Shown: positions 18,749-30,424 of the stretch, in pieces
Position numbering within the stretch: position 1 is the stretch's first letter
Layout: each line of letters starts with the position of its first letter
Source: Saussurea involucrata
Taxonomy: Eukaryota > Streptophyta > Magnoliopsida > Asterales > Asteraceae
Length of the DNA: 64,000 bases
NCBI GenBank assembly: GCA_033807775.1
Contig: CM066326.1
Span: forward strand, 89,194,873 to 89,258,872
Direction of reading: 5' to 3'
Notes under the pieces: generated by a model
Told to the model about the DNA's origin: nothing
Database searches by the model: none
The model's input: only the letters and a program-made list of their open reading frames with translations
Made by a program: the position numbers and the translations under genes

Positions 18749-20074
18749 CTAGGGATAGCGGTATGATTAGATTTTATATTTATGATACATATATCTGGAA
18801 CTGAAAATTATGAAGGGGTTGTTTACCTTTTTTTTTTATTTTTTATAATTATATTAGTCTTTGTATGAGTTAAGTTGTTTATGTGATAAATTTGTGAGTC
18901 TGAGGAAGGGAGACCGATAGTTTTGAGGGAGGCAACAAGATTTAATGAAAAACCAACCAAACGTCTAAGTAATGGAATTGTAGGGATACAGTATGTTCAT
19001 GACTCGAGTCTCGTGAATCGACAGCTACAAAAGTGTTATTGTCATATGATTAGAGAGAATAATAGATTATATTTAACTTAAATTAAATATCCCTAATTTT
19101 ATGGTTTGGACTTTGAACTTTGAACAATTGCCTCTCATTCAAACTACACACTGTATTAGAAATGCATTTTAAGTGGATTTTTTGAACCATTTTTAACTTA
19201 TTATCAGTCTTCAATTATTGGTTAACATACTAACCAATTGTATTTATTAAGCAGCTCTTAGAAAATTGACCCTTTTTATGCTTTTGTCTATTGCCAAAAA
19301 CTGGTGTTTTTCTATGCATGCTATTTTAATATCGAAATGTCGATCCGTCGGGATCGGCTTTGGATTCTTCAGAAACTGCATATGTAATCTATGATTGTGA
19401 CTTGCATGTGTGCTTTAGGAGTTACTAGATTTCAAATATATTTTTATTCGGTTACGTATGAAATAAAGCTCTTTCCATGCTCTTAGAAAAACTTATAATA
19501 TATATATATATATATATATATAAACGGGCTATTTGGGTCATTTTTGAGTTGAATTTTTTGACCATGAATTTACCCGTTTAATTTTCGTGTTGTGTCGTGT
19601 CAACCCATTTACTTAAACGGGTTGAAATGTATTATCCAAACCCGTTTATTTCGCGTCGAGTTCGTGTCGGGTTAACGTGTCGTGTCAGCTTTTGCCAAGT
19701 CTAATTGAACTCCCCCACGCACCGAGTGTAACAACCGTTTCCTAAATATATACCACAAGTAATGTGACATTTAGTATGTCAAATCTTGATATTCAAATAT
19801 TAGGTGGTTAAATATTCGGTTGTTAAATGATCTAGACTTTCGAAAGTTATATATGGAATGATTTTATATCAACTTTTTTTCCTAAAATGTAAGATTTTTT
19901 AAGCCGGTTAGCAAGCCTGACCCTTTTCATGCATCTTTTTTGTGGTTTTCGGTTCTTTTTGAGTTCTTTCTATGGTCCCTAAACCCGACTCGAGAATTTC
20001 GATTTTCACTGTTGGTTTCAGTTTTTTTTTGCCATCCCTGTTGGAAAAGAATCTAATATAAAATTATGTGAATA
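18749..20074. other. Intergenic, no gene seen
   Basis: AT-rich DNA with a (TA)n run at about 19497-19522, followed by a decayed MITE-like stretch (to about 19710) rich in ACCCGTTTA and GTGTCGTGTC motifs. No splice-consistent coding sequence was found. Confidence 0.4.
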
Positions 20075-20298
20075 GGTAAAGGATCGTGTGAGAAGTTGAG
20101 GTTAACGTGAGAAGCGTGAGAAGTGAATCTGAACCATTGATCACTTTTAATCAAATGCTCTCCTATGAATTGCAGCTTAGAAGGGAATTGACATGCATCT
20201 TATCTCGGTGCATCTCATCCTAATGTGCATTTATTTCTCATCCAACGGTTGATAATCATTTCTCACGTTAACCTCAATTTTTCACCGAAACCCAACTC
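20075..20298. mobile_element. Mutator-like MITE, copy 3 (inverted)
   Basis: Inverted relative to copies 1 and 2. Flanked by the perfect 10 bp duplication TATGTGAATA (20065-20074, 20299-20308). Ends GGTAAAGGATCG and CGAAACCCAACTC match the other copies. Confidence 0.85.
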
Positions 20299-20508
20299 TA
20301 TGTGAATATATAAACTTGGAGATAAGATCAAATGAGAAGATGGTCAATTTCAGAGTAAGTGAGAAGTTTTAAGATCATATGTAATTACATATGATACATG
20401 CAAGGAACTTGGTCAACCTGTTTTATGTTCGGTCAACACATTAATGATCTTGAAACTTCTCTTTTGGTCATGTTAGTATAAACCCGATCCATTAATTGGT
20501 ATATAGTT

Positions 20509-20624
20509 TTTTTTAAAGTATATGATATTCATATACGGCAAATGTAACAATTAAACTCACACACCCTTCTCACCTTTGGTGAGGTTTGAACCCCTGACCT
20601 CCTACTAGGCCAAAAGCCCTTTGG
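20509..20624 (-). mobile_element. tRNA-derived SINE, family 1, 5'-part degraded copy
   Basis: The minus strand carries a GGTTCAAACCTCACC-type B box. Bounded by TAATTGGTATATAGTT (20493-20508, 20625-20640), a long duplication typical of LINE-driven insertion. A better copy lies at 23599-23724. Confidence 0.7.
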
Positions 20625-20830
20625 TAATTGGTATATAGTTGCGCGTTTAAAATTCAAACACCTATGATTTTTAATACATTTATAGATACGAACGAATGAT
20701 TCTTAAAGATTGGCAAAATCATGTACATGTTTCGTGTAGAATGAAACCCAAGAGTCACATGCAACATGATTTTTCAACCATATTTTTATTAAAAAATACA
20801 ACATTCCTAATTGTAGCAATTATATATATA

Positions 20831-21152
20831 AGTAAATTACGTTTTTAGTCCCTATGGTTTCTTGAAAATTTCTAATTTCGACCTTACGGTTTTAAAATTA
20901 CAATTTTCATCCCTATGATTTATAATTCATTACCTTTCTCGTCCTTATGATTTAAATTTAATTGTTTTTTTTCATTCCTATAAATTACAATTCATTTCTA
21001 TTTTAAACCTTCATACTTAAAAGTAGTGTTTTGGCCTCAGAGACGAAAATAGAAATGAATTACAAATCATAGGACTAAAACCAATATTTTGAAACTACAG
21101 GGACGAAATCTGCAATTTTAACAAATCACAGGGACAAAAAACGTAATTTACT
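20831..21152. mobile_element. Foldback MITE with AAATTACGTTTTT ends
   Basis: Left AGTAAATTACGTTTTTAGTCC and right GGGACAAAAAACGTAATTTAC pair over the arms; the body repeats motifs like CCCTATGATTTATAATTC in inverse. A related, more decayed copy is at 27556-27750. Confidence 0.65.
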
Positions 21153-21576
21153 CTCTCTCTCTCTCTATATATATATAGTACATAACTTCATTTTAATATA
21201 GATTTTCTAGAAGTGAGGATGACACACGTGTGACGGTCCCACGTGCCAGTGGGGGACTTTGACCAGTCGTGTGGATGGATATGTCCACGTCACACATACA
21301 CATGTTTGCTTATTTTGTGTTGAGTGAACCCGATTCTAAGGGACATAAGTGACCTATGCCCATACTCTTATATGTTGTTATTTCTTTGTTATGTTTTTTT
21401 GGGAATTGGTTGATTATGAAGTCATGTGGCATGAAAACTATAACAATAATGGAATGATTGTTATGATACAAAGAGATCGATCGATCTTTGATGATGACAA
21501 CGATAATATTTAATAATTTATAACTATGTATAGCATGTTACGTCTCTAAACTGGTTAGATATATATAGAGGAAGGT

Positions 21577-21811
21577 TCAAACGAGAACGCTAACTATTTA
21601 ATAAAACAAGTAAACAACAAATTAAGTGCAAAATCACATGTGATGTTGCATTAACTGTAAAAACTGGACACGCACGACTTTGGCCGCGACTTAAAGTGGC
21701 GGGCAAAGTCGCGTAATCATATATGATTTTGTACGTGAATCATATATGATTTTATACATAGCGGTTATTTTCTTTTTTTATTAAATAGTTAGCATTCTCG
21801 TATGAACCCAC
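21577..21811. mobile_element. Small inverted-repeat element, TTCAAACGAGAAC type
   Basis: Ends GGTTCAAACGAGAACGC plus AACTATTTAATAAA on the left are mirrored by TTATTAAATAGTTAGC plus ATTCTCGTATGAACC on the right. Flanked by CT/TA-rich microsatellite, so no duplication can be read. Fragments with similar ends occur at about 23343 and 59060. Confidence 0.55.
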
Positions 21812-21823
21812 CTCTCTCTCTAT

Positions 21824-21895
<72 letters not shown>
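21812..21895. repeat. (CT)n(CA)n(TA)n compound microsatellite
   Basis: Short CT run, then about ten CA repeats, then about 27 TA repeats ending at about 21894. The open frame across it on the minus strand is low complexity only. Confidence 0.95.
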
Positions 21896-21897
<2 letters not shown>

Positions 21898-22069
21898 GGC
21901 CATTCAAGGAAGAACTAATTATTTTGTGGTAACTGTAAGAACCAGCGTGAGCCACATATTAAGCTATAAATTAGGAAATTATTAATTTTGGAAATTTTGT
22001 TTGAAATTTAAATAAAAGGGCAATTTAGGTATTTTGAAAATCTCCTCTCTCCTCTCTCCTCTCTCTCTG

Positions 22070-22470
22070 GCCAATCGTGATACCGAAAATACATACAAGA
22101 ACTTTTGTGATACCACTGTGATACCTATTGCCATCCAATTCAGCATCACATTCATGACTTTGGTAATACTCCAAGAACATCTGTGATACCAATGTGATAC
22201 CCACTGTAACCATGTGTTACCTTTGAGCATAATACATGAAAAATTCCATAAAACATAGATCTACAAAACAAACAAACCTCATATACTGTGATACCCTTAA
22301 GAACATAACGAAACTAAAGAAAAAAACATAATTTGATACACTTAGTAAAACAATACCACATGATATTTTGTGATACACTTCGTAGAAAAAAGAAAATACA
22401 TTGTGATACTCTAATGTTATACCAGATGTGATACCCACTGTACGTTGTTGTGATACCCGTTGTGATACCT
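22070..22470. repeat. Cluster of TGTGATACC motifs
   Basis: About eleven occurrences of GTGATAC(C/A) with irregular spacing between 22076 and 22467. Overlapping minus-strand frames are not supported by any recognisable domain. Followed by a purine-rich GGGAGGCGGAAGG tract to about 22790. Confidence 0.5.
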
Positions 22471-22796
22471 AGATCTGTTTCTGGGGTAGAGATAGAGAGG
22501 CGGACGAGACGAGGTTGACATACCGTTGATGATGATGGCATCGTTTTGTGGTCGAGCATAACTGTTTGGGGTTGAGGCGTCTGTTCTGGTAGTCGAACGA
22601 GAGAAAAGAGGGAAGGTGCTTTGGTGTAGAGGCGATGGTGGTGGCGTCGTTTGATGGTGCAGACGAGAGAGAGGGAGGCGGAAGGAGGGAGGCGTAGGGA
22701 GGTGCTGACGATAGAGAGGGAGGCGGAAGGAGGGGGCAGAAGGAGGGAGGTGGACGAGAGAGAGGGAGGTGGATTGGTGACGCCGGCGACCGGCGA

Positions 22797-23003
22797 TGGT
22801 TGGGTTTCAGTGAGAAACGTGAAAAGTGGTTATCAACCGTTGGATGAGAAATTGATGCACATTTGGATGCAATGCATCAAGATGCAATGAATCAATTCTC
22901 TTCTAAGGCGCAATTTATGGGAGGACATTTGATTAAAAGTGATCAACAATTCGTATTTACTTCTCACGCTTCTCACGCCACCTTCACTTCTCACGCGATC
23001 ATT
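22797..23003. mobile_element. Mutator-like MITE, copy 4 (degraded)
   Basis: Matches copies 1-3 (TTGGGTTTCAGTGAGAA, CAACCGTTGGATGAGAAAT, GGCGCAATTTATGGGAGG) but lacks part of the left arm and has no visible target duplication. Confidence 0.65.
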
Positions 23004-23598
23004 CGTCTATACATATGTATGTGTGTGTGAAGGTAGGCAGTGGCAGCCTTAGGATTAGTGTCGAACGAGGGCACCTTTAAGATAGATCAAAGGCCCACAA
23101 AGTCGGCCGATGTGATTTTTGAAGTCCACTACTTCGTGGTTTTTTTTATAAGTATTTTGGTCATTTCAAGGTTTTTTTGTGTTGATTTCGAGAGTTTTTT
23201 TTATTGATTTTGATGTACTTTTGTTTTTGTTTTTTTGGTTGGGCATGTCTATGTTTTTTTAATATCCCACCTTTTTTTTAACCAAATATCCCACCTTTTA
23301 TAACTAAAAACTCAAACATACATAGGCTTGCTTTTAAAGATAGGTTAGATTCAAATGAGAATACTACATATTTTAATAACTCTAGAATATTTATGAATAT
23401 TATGCAATATTCATTATTCATGATATTCGGCATAAATAAATTATGAATAGATGATTTTTACGTTCTCAAAATTTTACGTTTGTCATTTAAACATGTCCCT
23501 TTACATGTATGTGTGTATAAACTATAAAGGGATGGGCCTACATATAAGGCCCTTGGTGTAGAAGCTACCACCCAATTAACTTGTTACAATAGCAAGAT
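23004..23598. other. Intergenic, no gene seen
   Basis: T-rich tracts and an isolated end similar to the 21577 element (ATTCAAATGAGAATAC at about 23350). Nothing coding is supported. Confidence 0.4.
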
Positions 23599-23724
23599 AT
23601 AATATTTATATACGGCAAATGCAACAAATAAACTCACACACCCTCCTCACCTTTGGTGAGGTTTGAACCCTTGACCTCCTAGGAGAAAAGAGACTCACAT
23701 ACCGCTAGGCCAAAGGCCCTTTGG
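23599..23724 (-). mobile_element. tRNA-derived SINE, family 1
   Basis: The minus strand starts with an A box TGGCCTAGCGGTATG and has a B box GGGTTCAAACCTC. Flanked by the perfect 15 bp duplication TTACAATAGCAAGAT (23584-23598, 23725-23739). Confidence 0.85.
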
Positions 23725-23849
23725 TTACAATAGCAAGATTAGGGGCCTTAAAATTGAACATGCTTATATTTATAATTTTTCATAATTACTTCTATAGAAA
23801 ATGAAGTTTTTTTTTATAAAAAATAAAATTTAATTCCATCTTGAATCTT

Positions 23850-24029
23850 CTTTTTTTGGAAGGGTGTACTAGACTGTGTCTAAACTAATCTCTTGGCAAA
23901 TTATGACTGTAAGACATCAGAAACCTCCGTGGCTACAAATGTTGTGTACACCTGGATTCGAACCCTGGACAAATGAGATATTCCACCACATCCTCAGTGC
24001 CTTAACCAGTACGGCACAACCCTCGTGGT
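23850..24029 (-). mobile_element. tRNA-derived SINE, family 2, copy 1
   Basis: Minus strand with A-box region GTGCCGTACTGGTTAAGG and B box GGGTTCGAATCC, ending in a T-rich tract on the plus strand (the poly-A side). Duplication TTCCATCTTGAATCTT (23834-23849, 24030-24045). Same family as 32482-32665. Confidence 0.85.
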
Positions 24030-24409
24030 TTCCATCTTGAATCTTACATACCAAAGATTTTAAATCCATCCTATTTCAACCTTTCACAAAATATAAATTC
24101 ATAAAAGACTAACTACTAACTACTAACAAATAACAATTTATTTTGGAGTCACAATAAAATAATTAAATCAATGGTATGATTAATACTATATATGAGTTGA
24201 GTTGCATTCATGTCTTTAGATTATTTAGGTAAAAAGTTGATCATCGACCATCCTAACCGACACCATACAAAATATGTTTCTAAGGACATTAATACAACAT
24301 ATATTTTTTGGCTCGCTCCATGGTTAAGGCTAGCAAAGGCTGGGGTGAAAGAGGCTCAGATTCGAATTCAGGACCCGTCTTTGAACAAAATCGTTCAATC
24401 TTTCACTAA

Positions 24410-24689
24410 GGGGCCGTTTACAAAACGCTTACTTGGGTAAGTGCTTACCAAGTCACATTAGCTTACCGAATAAATATGGCAAGGACTAAAAATCTTACCC
24501 GGTAAGAGCAGAAGCAAGGACCGAAAGTCGAAAGCAAGGACCGAGAGTCTTACCCGGTAAGTGAGTGCGACGGCTCTTACCACGGTTAGCGCTTACCGGC
24601 TAAATTGTTGCATACGATGCCATTTTGGTGGACTAAAATCTTACCCGAAAAGTAAGTGATAGTGTTGAATTTTACCGGTAAACGACCCC
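24410..24689. mobile_element. Tourist-like MITE, GGGNCGTTTACC family, copy 2
   Basis: Ends GGGGCCGTTTAC and GTAAACGACCCC, flanked by TAA (24407-24409, 24690-24692). Confidence 0.8.
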
Positions 24690-24862
24690 TAAGTGAACTA
24701 CGTGCTAGAGACTCGTATTTTAAGATTGTTATTATCTTTCTTATGGATGAAGCATTTTGTAATAAAAGATATTTGAAGAATTAATATTTATTTAGTTGGT
24801 TGGTTGGTGTTTTATTAAATTATGAAGCATTTTCTGATACCCCAACTTGATATTTCTCACTA

Positions 24863-26683
24863 CTAGTGTTGTCCACCGCGCGTTGCGCGGTGATGATAAA
24901 CTTCTCTCAAAATATTTAACTACCACATGAATTGTTTCGTCAAGTGAATAAAATATAACTATTTAACTCAAAAAATGGATCAAAATTTGGATGACAATAA
25001 TTAACTTTGAGAAATATTGGAGTAAGTTAAGATTTATTGTAATTTCTCGATTGAAATTTTATATAATGTAATGTAAAACAATGAATATATTTTATATGTG
25101 GGACATTCTTTCATAAAAAGAGTTAAGATCGATATTAAGTGAACCGGTTTCCTACGTATCAAATATTAAACTAATAAACACAAATATTACAATTGATCTT
25201 AGTCAATAAGTTAAGGTATGTTTGTTTCATTGTTGATTGTTGACCCTACTTTTTGTATCCATCTCTTTCTTACCTTTTAGTATCTCATCAGATGTGTGGA
25301 AAAACTATAAATAGAGATAAAGAAAATTTTGTAACAAAAATTAACTCTTTAATCCAAAATGGATTAAAATAAACCATAGATCATGTAAAATAAATTGGCA
25401 TCCTTGTCCTTTTATAATCAACTTTATCTTTTAACTTTTCATCTTTCTATCAATGTGGGATAGTCAAAGTTAACCACAATTGAACATTTTAAAATTCTCA
25501 ATCCACATTGTGCCATATCATTTCTCTTGGATTTTTTAATTCTCAATCCACATTGTGCCATGTCAAAGTTAACCACAATTGAACATTTTAAAATTCTCAA
25601 TCCACATTGTGCCATGTCATTTCTCTTGGATTTTTTAATTCTCAATCCACGTTGTGCCATGCCATTTATCTTTGGTTTTGCTTTTATATATAAAGATTAG
25701 AGTTAATTCTTAATAACTCTTTAATCCAAGACGGATTAAAATAATTTAGAAAACTTGTAAAAAACGTTGGCATCCTTTTCCTTTTATAATCAACTTTATG
25801 TTCTAACATTTCATCTTTCTATCAATGTGGGATATCCAAAGTTAACCACAATTCAATATTTTAAAATTATCAATCCACATTGTGACATGTCATTTCTTTT
25901 GGTTTTTGCTTATATATATATATAAAGATAAAGACGTTCCAACTATTTATCTTTCTATCAATGTGAGATAACCAAAGTTACCATAATTCAACATTTTTAA
26001 ACTCTCAATCCATGTCATTTTTCTTGGATTTTGCTTTTAAATATATAAAGATATAATAACTATTTAACATGAAAAAACTTGTAACTAAAATTAACTTTTT
26101 AATCCAAAATAGATTAAAATAAATCATAGATCATGTAAAAAAAAGTTGGCGTCCTTCTTCTTATATAATCAACTTCATCTTTCAACTTTTCATTTTTTTA
26201 TCAATGTGGGATAGCCAAAGTTAACCACAATTCATCATTTTAAAATTATCAATCCACATTGTGCCATGTCATTTCTCTTGGATTTTGCTTTTATATATAT
26301 AAAGATAAAGACGTTCCAACTATTTATCTTTCTATCAATGTGAGATAACCAAAGTTACCATAATTCAACATTTTAAACTCTCAATCCATGTCATTTTTCT
26401 TGGATTTTGCTTTTAAATATATAAAGATATAATAACTATTTAACATGAAAAAACTTGTAACTAAAATTAACTATTTAATCCAAAATAGATTAAAATAAAT
26501 CATAGATCATGTAAAAAAAAGTTGGCCTCCTTCTTCTTATATAATCAACTTCATCTTTAAATTTTCCATCTTTCTATCAACGTGGGATAGCCAAAGTTAA
26601 CCACAATTCAACATTTTAAAATTATCAATCCACATTGTGCCATGTCATTTCTCTTGGATTTTACTTTTATATATATATAAAGA
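24863..26683 (-). mobile_element. Non-autonomous Helitron with repeated internal units
   Basis: On the minus strand it begins A|TCTTTATATATATAAAAG and ends with the hairpin CACCGCGCAACGCGCGGTG, about 11 bases, then CTAG|T, the full Helitron signature (5' TC, 3' hairpin and CTRR, inserted between A and T). It is 1821 bp with no Rep/helicase ORF. The interior carries several copies of a block with ATCAATGTGGGATA, AACCACAATT and ATCCACATTGTG, each ending in a TATATAAAGAT-like boundary (about 25695, 25932, 26052, 26303 and 26430). Confidence 0.8.
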
Positions 26684-27267
26684 TTAGGCCTTCCGTACTC
26701 GAGCGGGTAAGGGCTCGGGTTGGGCTGAGGTGGCACCAGCGGGTTGGCGGGTAAGGGGTACACATTGAGCCGGGTTCGTGCGGGTTGGGCACCCCCGGGC
26801 TCCAGCGGCTTCCCCACCCCGCTCATACCCGCACGAGATTGTCTCACACTTTAATTTTATTTTGTATTTTTATTTTTACGTGGGTTCAAGAGGTTCAAAA
26901 GGTTGGGGTACGGGATTTGTGGGTTCAAAAAGGTTCAAGAGGGTTCAAAGTGAAAAGCTGATGTGGCGCTGATGTGACGCAGATGGTTCAAAAGGTTTGA
27001 ACCTGGGGTACGGATGACCTTAAATACTAAATAAATGTATGTTTTGAAACACAACCAAAAGTTAGTTTTTCTGACAACAAAAGGGTGGACTTCTATTTTG
27101 TCAATTTGTAATGCATATTTGGTTTGTCTAAAAAAAATTAATTGAGTTGATTTGTGTTTGCAATTGTTATCAGATCATATAAATATAAATTCTTTTTCAA
27201 ATTTTCAAAATGCATTTTCATTCGTTATATTACAATACATAGATGTTATTAAAAAATTAAATAATAA
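26684..27267. other. Intergenic, GC-rich patch then AT-rich DNA
   Basis: 26700-26850 is rich in GGGTTGGGC/GCGGGTAAGG motifs. 26880-27010 repeats GGGTTCAAAAGGTTC. Both look like decayed dispersed repeats. No gene is supported. Confidence 0.4.
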
Positions 27268-27553
27268 GGGGTCGTTTACCAAATGCTATTAGGTAAATGT
27301 TTACCAGCAAAATACATCATCTTCACTTATCCTATCGTATAACATTCTCGACCATCAAAATAGATTGTTGGTAAGCGTCTTAAACCCGATAAGCGCTTAT
27401 TAGGTAAGAGTCTTTTCTCTCTTTTGTTAGGTAAGACTCTCAGTCCTTGTTATACCTCTTACCTGATAACATTCTCGGTTCTTTTCAGGCTCAATCGGTA
27501 AGGCAACCAATATTGGTAAACGTTTACCCGATAATTGTTTGGTATACGACCCA
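27268..27553. mobile_element. Tourist-like MITE, GGGNCGTTTACC family, copy 3
   Basis: Ends GGGGTCGTTTACCAAATGC and TTTGGTATACGACCC, with TAA on both flanks (27265-27267 and 27554-27556). More diverged than the other two copies. Confidence 0.7.
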
Positions 27554-27555
27554 TA

Positions 27556-27750
27556 AATTACGTTTTTAATCTACGTATTTTTGAAATTACGTTTTTCCTT
27601 TCTTTTCGTGGTTTACAATTTATTGTTGTTTTCGTCTTTGCCACTTAACAATAAACCACCATGGAGTTAGTTTCAAGGATGAAAACAACAATAAATTACC
27701 AAAATCACAACTTTTAACAAACCACGGTAACAAAAATCACAATTTACTTT
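27556..27750. repeat. Foldback MITE relic with AAATTACGTTTTT end
   Basis: Same type as 20831-21152: AAATTACGTTTTTAATC on the left, CAAAAATCACAATTTAC on the right, with an inverted centre around CAATTTATTGTTGTTTTCG. Confidence 0.5.
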
Positions 27751-27819
27751 TTTAAACATAGATAGGTATTTTTTGTATATGTTGCTTAATAATAACTATT
27801 TGGAGTTCATGGAATAAAC

Positions 27820-28142
27820 TCGTGTTCTGTAACTCGGGTGAGGATGGTGATTTGTTGTTCGAGATGCAACTTGTCTCGTTTCGTTGGCTTTCTCATCATG
27901 CTAAAGATCTTGGTAGGTCTTGGCCTTTGTGGTGCTGTAATCCGACTTCTCCCGATTAGTTGTTTCTTTTTGGTAGTTTTAGGCTCTTTTTTTGCTTGTT
28001 TTTTGTTTGCTGTACTGGAAGCCTCGTGTGTGTGTTTTTTTTTGCTTGGTTTGGTTTTGTTTTATTCGTTGTTCAGGATTCGGGGACTCAGATGTTCTTT
28101 TTAGATTAATTTTATTCTATGACTGCTTTTCAAAAAAAAAAA
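27820..28142 (+). mobile_element. Possible 5'-truncated LINE 3' end
   Basis: Pyrimidine-rich, T/G-rich text ending TGACTGCTTTTC followed by a run of A at 28131-28141, as in many plant LINE-1 3' UTRs. The 88-codon hydrophobic frame in it looks like a by-product of the T-rich composition. No target duplication is evident. Confidence 0.3.
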
Positions 28143-29386
28143 ATTATAATTAATAATTTTAACCTTGGTATATAACTAGTTTTATGTGTTGATTACAATT
28201 TATTTACATTTGTTGCAAATAATTAAATATTTGATAATAAAATGTTTAGATTTAAAAATGCAAAATAAGAGTCGTGCGGGTGGTAAAGTCGCATTGATGA
28301 TGTTTCCACTCGTGCGGGATGTCCCCCTCAAAGTAGCCGCTTGCCGGCCCCACTCCTGCCGCATGCTCAACGCTAACTAATTATTATAAATTAAAATTCG
28401 ATTTTTAATATAATTTTAGAACAATTTTTTTTATATTTTTTTTAAATAGAGATTGTTAAAAATCTCTAAAATTTTACATTTTAATTTCAATAGGTTTTGT
28501 TCATTATATTATTACAATACTCTATAAATTTATAAGTTTAATACATTTTTTAATGATTCAATTTTATTGACTTGAATTAACACAAAATTACAGTTTTGGT
28601 GCTTGTCGCTGCCATCCATTGTTAATGTTAATGTTAATGTCAAAAATCGTCCAAAAGGATAACTTAAGGTTGATTGTGGAATTTAACAACTAAAGAAAAG
28701 AATCTTTTGACAAAGCGTGCGACAAAGACATAAATGTAAATGAGACAAAGAATTTGGTGACGCGGGAAAAACCTCAACGAGGAAAAAACCCGCAGACGAC
28801 TGTGGAAGTCGTCGCTGCACTATGGTCGCCAAACAGGGGCGATGCCCTTGTGTTTCAGGTGTCGATCGTACAGAGATTACAATACAAATGAAAGGAAATA
28901 CTTTAAATGTAAAGTAGCAAGTGTTTTGAATGTAAAAACAATGTGCGTCGTGTGTAAGAACTGTGTGTCGAGTGTATAAGTCGTGCGTCGAGAGCGATCA
29001 CTTGAGAGAAAGTTCTTTGCTTCGGATGTTCTTGAGTACGCAGTGTGATTCCATAATTCGATCCCCCCCAATGATGACTTTGCCTTCGTATTTATAGTTT
29101 TCGAATGCGTTTAATGACTCCATGAATTCCTCTAGTAACGGTCGCAACGGTCTCTGTTGTTTAATGCTCATAACTGCTCTGTCGGTTTCGTCCGTTGGAA
29201 ATAAATGACGTTGACCTGCATTAAATGATGAAATCATAACAGAAGAGTCGTACGTTAGTTAGTCGAGGTCGTGTGATTCCACACGACCGTCGAGGTCGAG
29301 AGGCACTCTTGACTTCAACTGTGGTCAAAGGACAAAATGTTTATGGTTTTGACTTTGTTACAAAAGAAGTGTAATAAATGTTCTTA
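28143..29386. other. Intergenic; possible decayed copia LTR at about 28640-29335
   Basis: Includes GGGAAAAACCTCAACGAGG at about 28765 and, on the minus strand, a TATA-like CTATAAATACGAAGG near 29090, both reminiscent of copia LTR/leader sequence. I could not define TG..CA ends with a duplication. Minus-strand frames of 64-79 codons show no known domain. Confidence 0.3.
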
Positions 29387-29725
29387 GGGTGCGTTTGGTT
29401 TACGAGAATGGATTGGAATGGATTGGATTTGGATTTCAAAGCCATTTCAATCCCACGTTTCCATAGAATTTGGAATTGGAGGGTTTTGAAATCCTTGGAT
29501 TTTTTGTTGAAATCCCATGTCTGATGGATTTTGAAATCCTTTGGTGAAGGCTGGGATTTGAAATCCAATCTGGATTGGATTTCATGAATAGAATTTAGCT
29601 ATTTTTTACTTCTCATGTTTGATGATGATGATGAGGGAGAGCATGTGAGGCATGTTTGTGAAGTACTTATATGGTTTATTGAAATCCAATCCATTCCAAT
29701 CCATTCCCGTAAACCAAACACACCC
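29387..29725. mobile_element. Harbinger-type foldback MITE
   Basis: GGGTGCGTTTGGTTTACGAG and its complement CGTAAACCAAACACACCC, flanked by TTA on both sides (29384-29386, 29726-29728). The arms repeat GGATTGGAATGGATTGG-type text, so it folds almost end to end. Confidence 0.8.
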
Positions 29726-30205
29726 TTAGTGTCTTGATCGTGATCGATACTGGTGAAATTTTGTCCAAACAGTTAAGTTTGGTTCTTCTTTCAAACTAAT
29801 TACAAATTTTAGTTATTATGATTGTTATTTTGTTTTACTTTTGGTCTTTTAAATTAACTTTAGTTAAAAACTTGATTAAATTAAGGATATTTAGGACTTT
29901 TGACTTTTTCTTTGTTTTTTCATTTTTCATTTTATTAAATTATATAGTAAATTACAATGATCGTTCATGTGGTTTGATTTTTTTTTCCTTTTTCTTTTTT
30001 TTTCTTATCTTTTTTGTTTTTCATTTTATACCCTTATTATATTAATTAGTTTATGATAATTTTAACTAGAGATATATTAAAAGTACGTATTCGATTTTGT
30101 AAATTATATCATTAAAAAAAGTCTTGTAAATACCTTTAAAATAAGTTAAATATTAAATATTTTTAAGTTTTTATGCAATTTATCTGATATATATATATAT
30201 ATATA

Positions 30206-30424
30206 TAGACTTGAGATCGTGTGAGAACAAACTATTTCCGTGAGACCATAAAAATAACACTAAACCTTCACAGCAAAAGACTGTGAAGGTAAAACCTTCA
30301 CAGTGTTTTTGCTGTGAAGGTAAGCTGATTTTATACCTTCACAATGAATCGCTGTGAAGTTTTAGTGTTATTTTTTGGTCTCACGGTCTCACGAAAACAT
30401 GTTGGCTTCACGTGAACTCAACCC
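30206..30424. repeat. Foldback element with CCTTCACAG stem, copy 1
   Basis: Contains AACCTTCACAGCAAAAGAC, its complement and a third and fourth arm around GCTGTGAAGGT, enclosed by CGTGAGACCATAAAAATAA and its complement. Near-identical to 31983-32203. Inserted in TA-rich DNA, so the duplication is unreadable. Confidence 0.65.

Noticed and set aside
22651..22890. 79-codon Arg/Glu/Gly-rich frame
   Set aside because: Derived from a purine-rich simple-sequence tract that runs into a MITE copy.
23599..24029. tRNA genes
   Set aside because: A and B boxes are present but no cloverleaf acceptor or anticodon stem is complete; long target duplications show that they are SINEs.
27838..28104. 88-codon hydrophobic plus-strand frame
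   Set aside because: T-rich composition just before a poly-A run fits a LINE 3' UTR better than a membrane protein.
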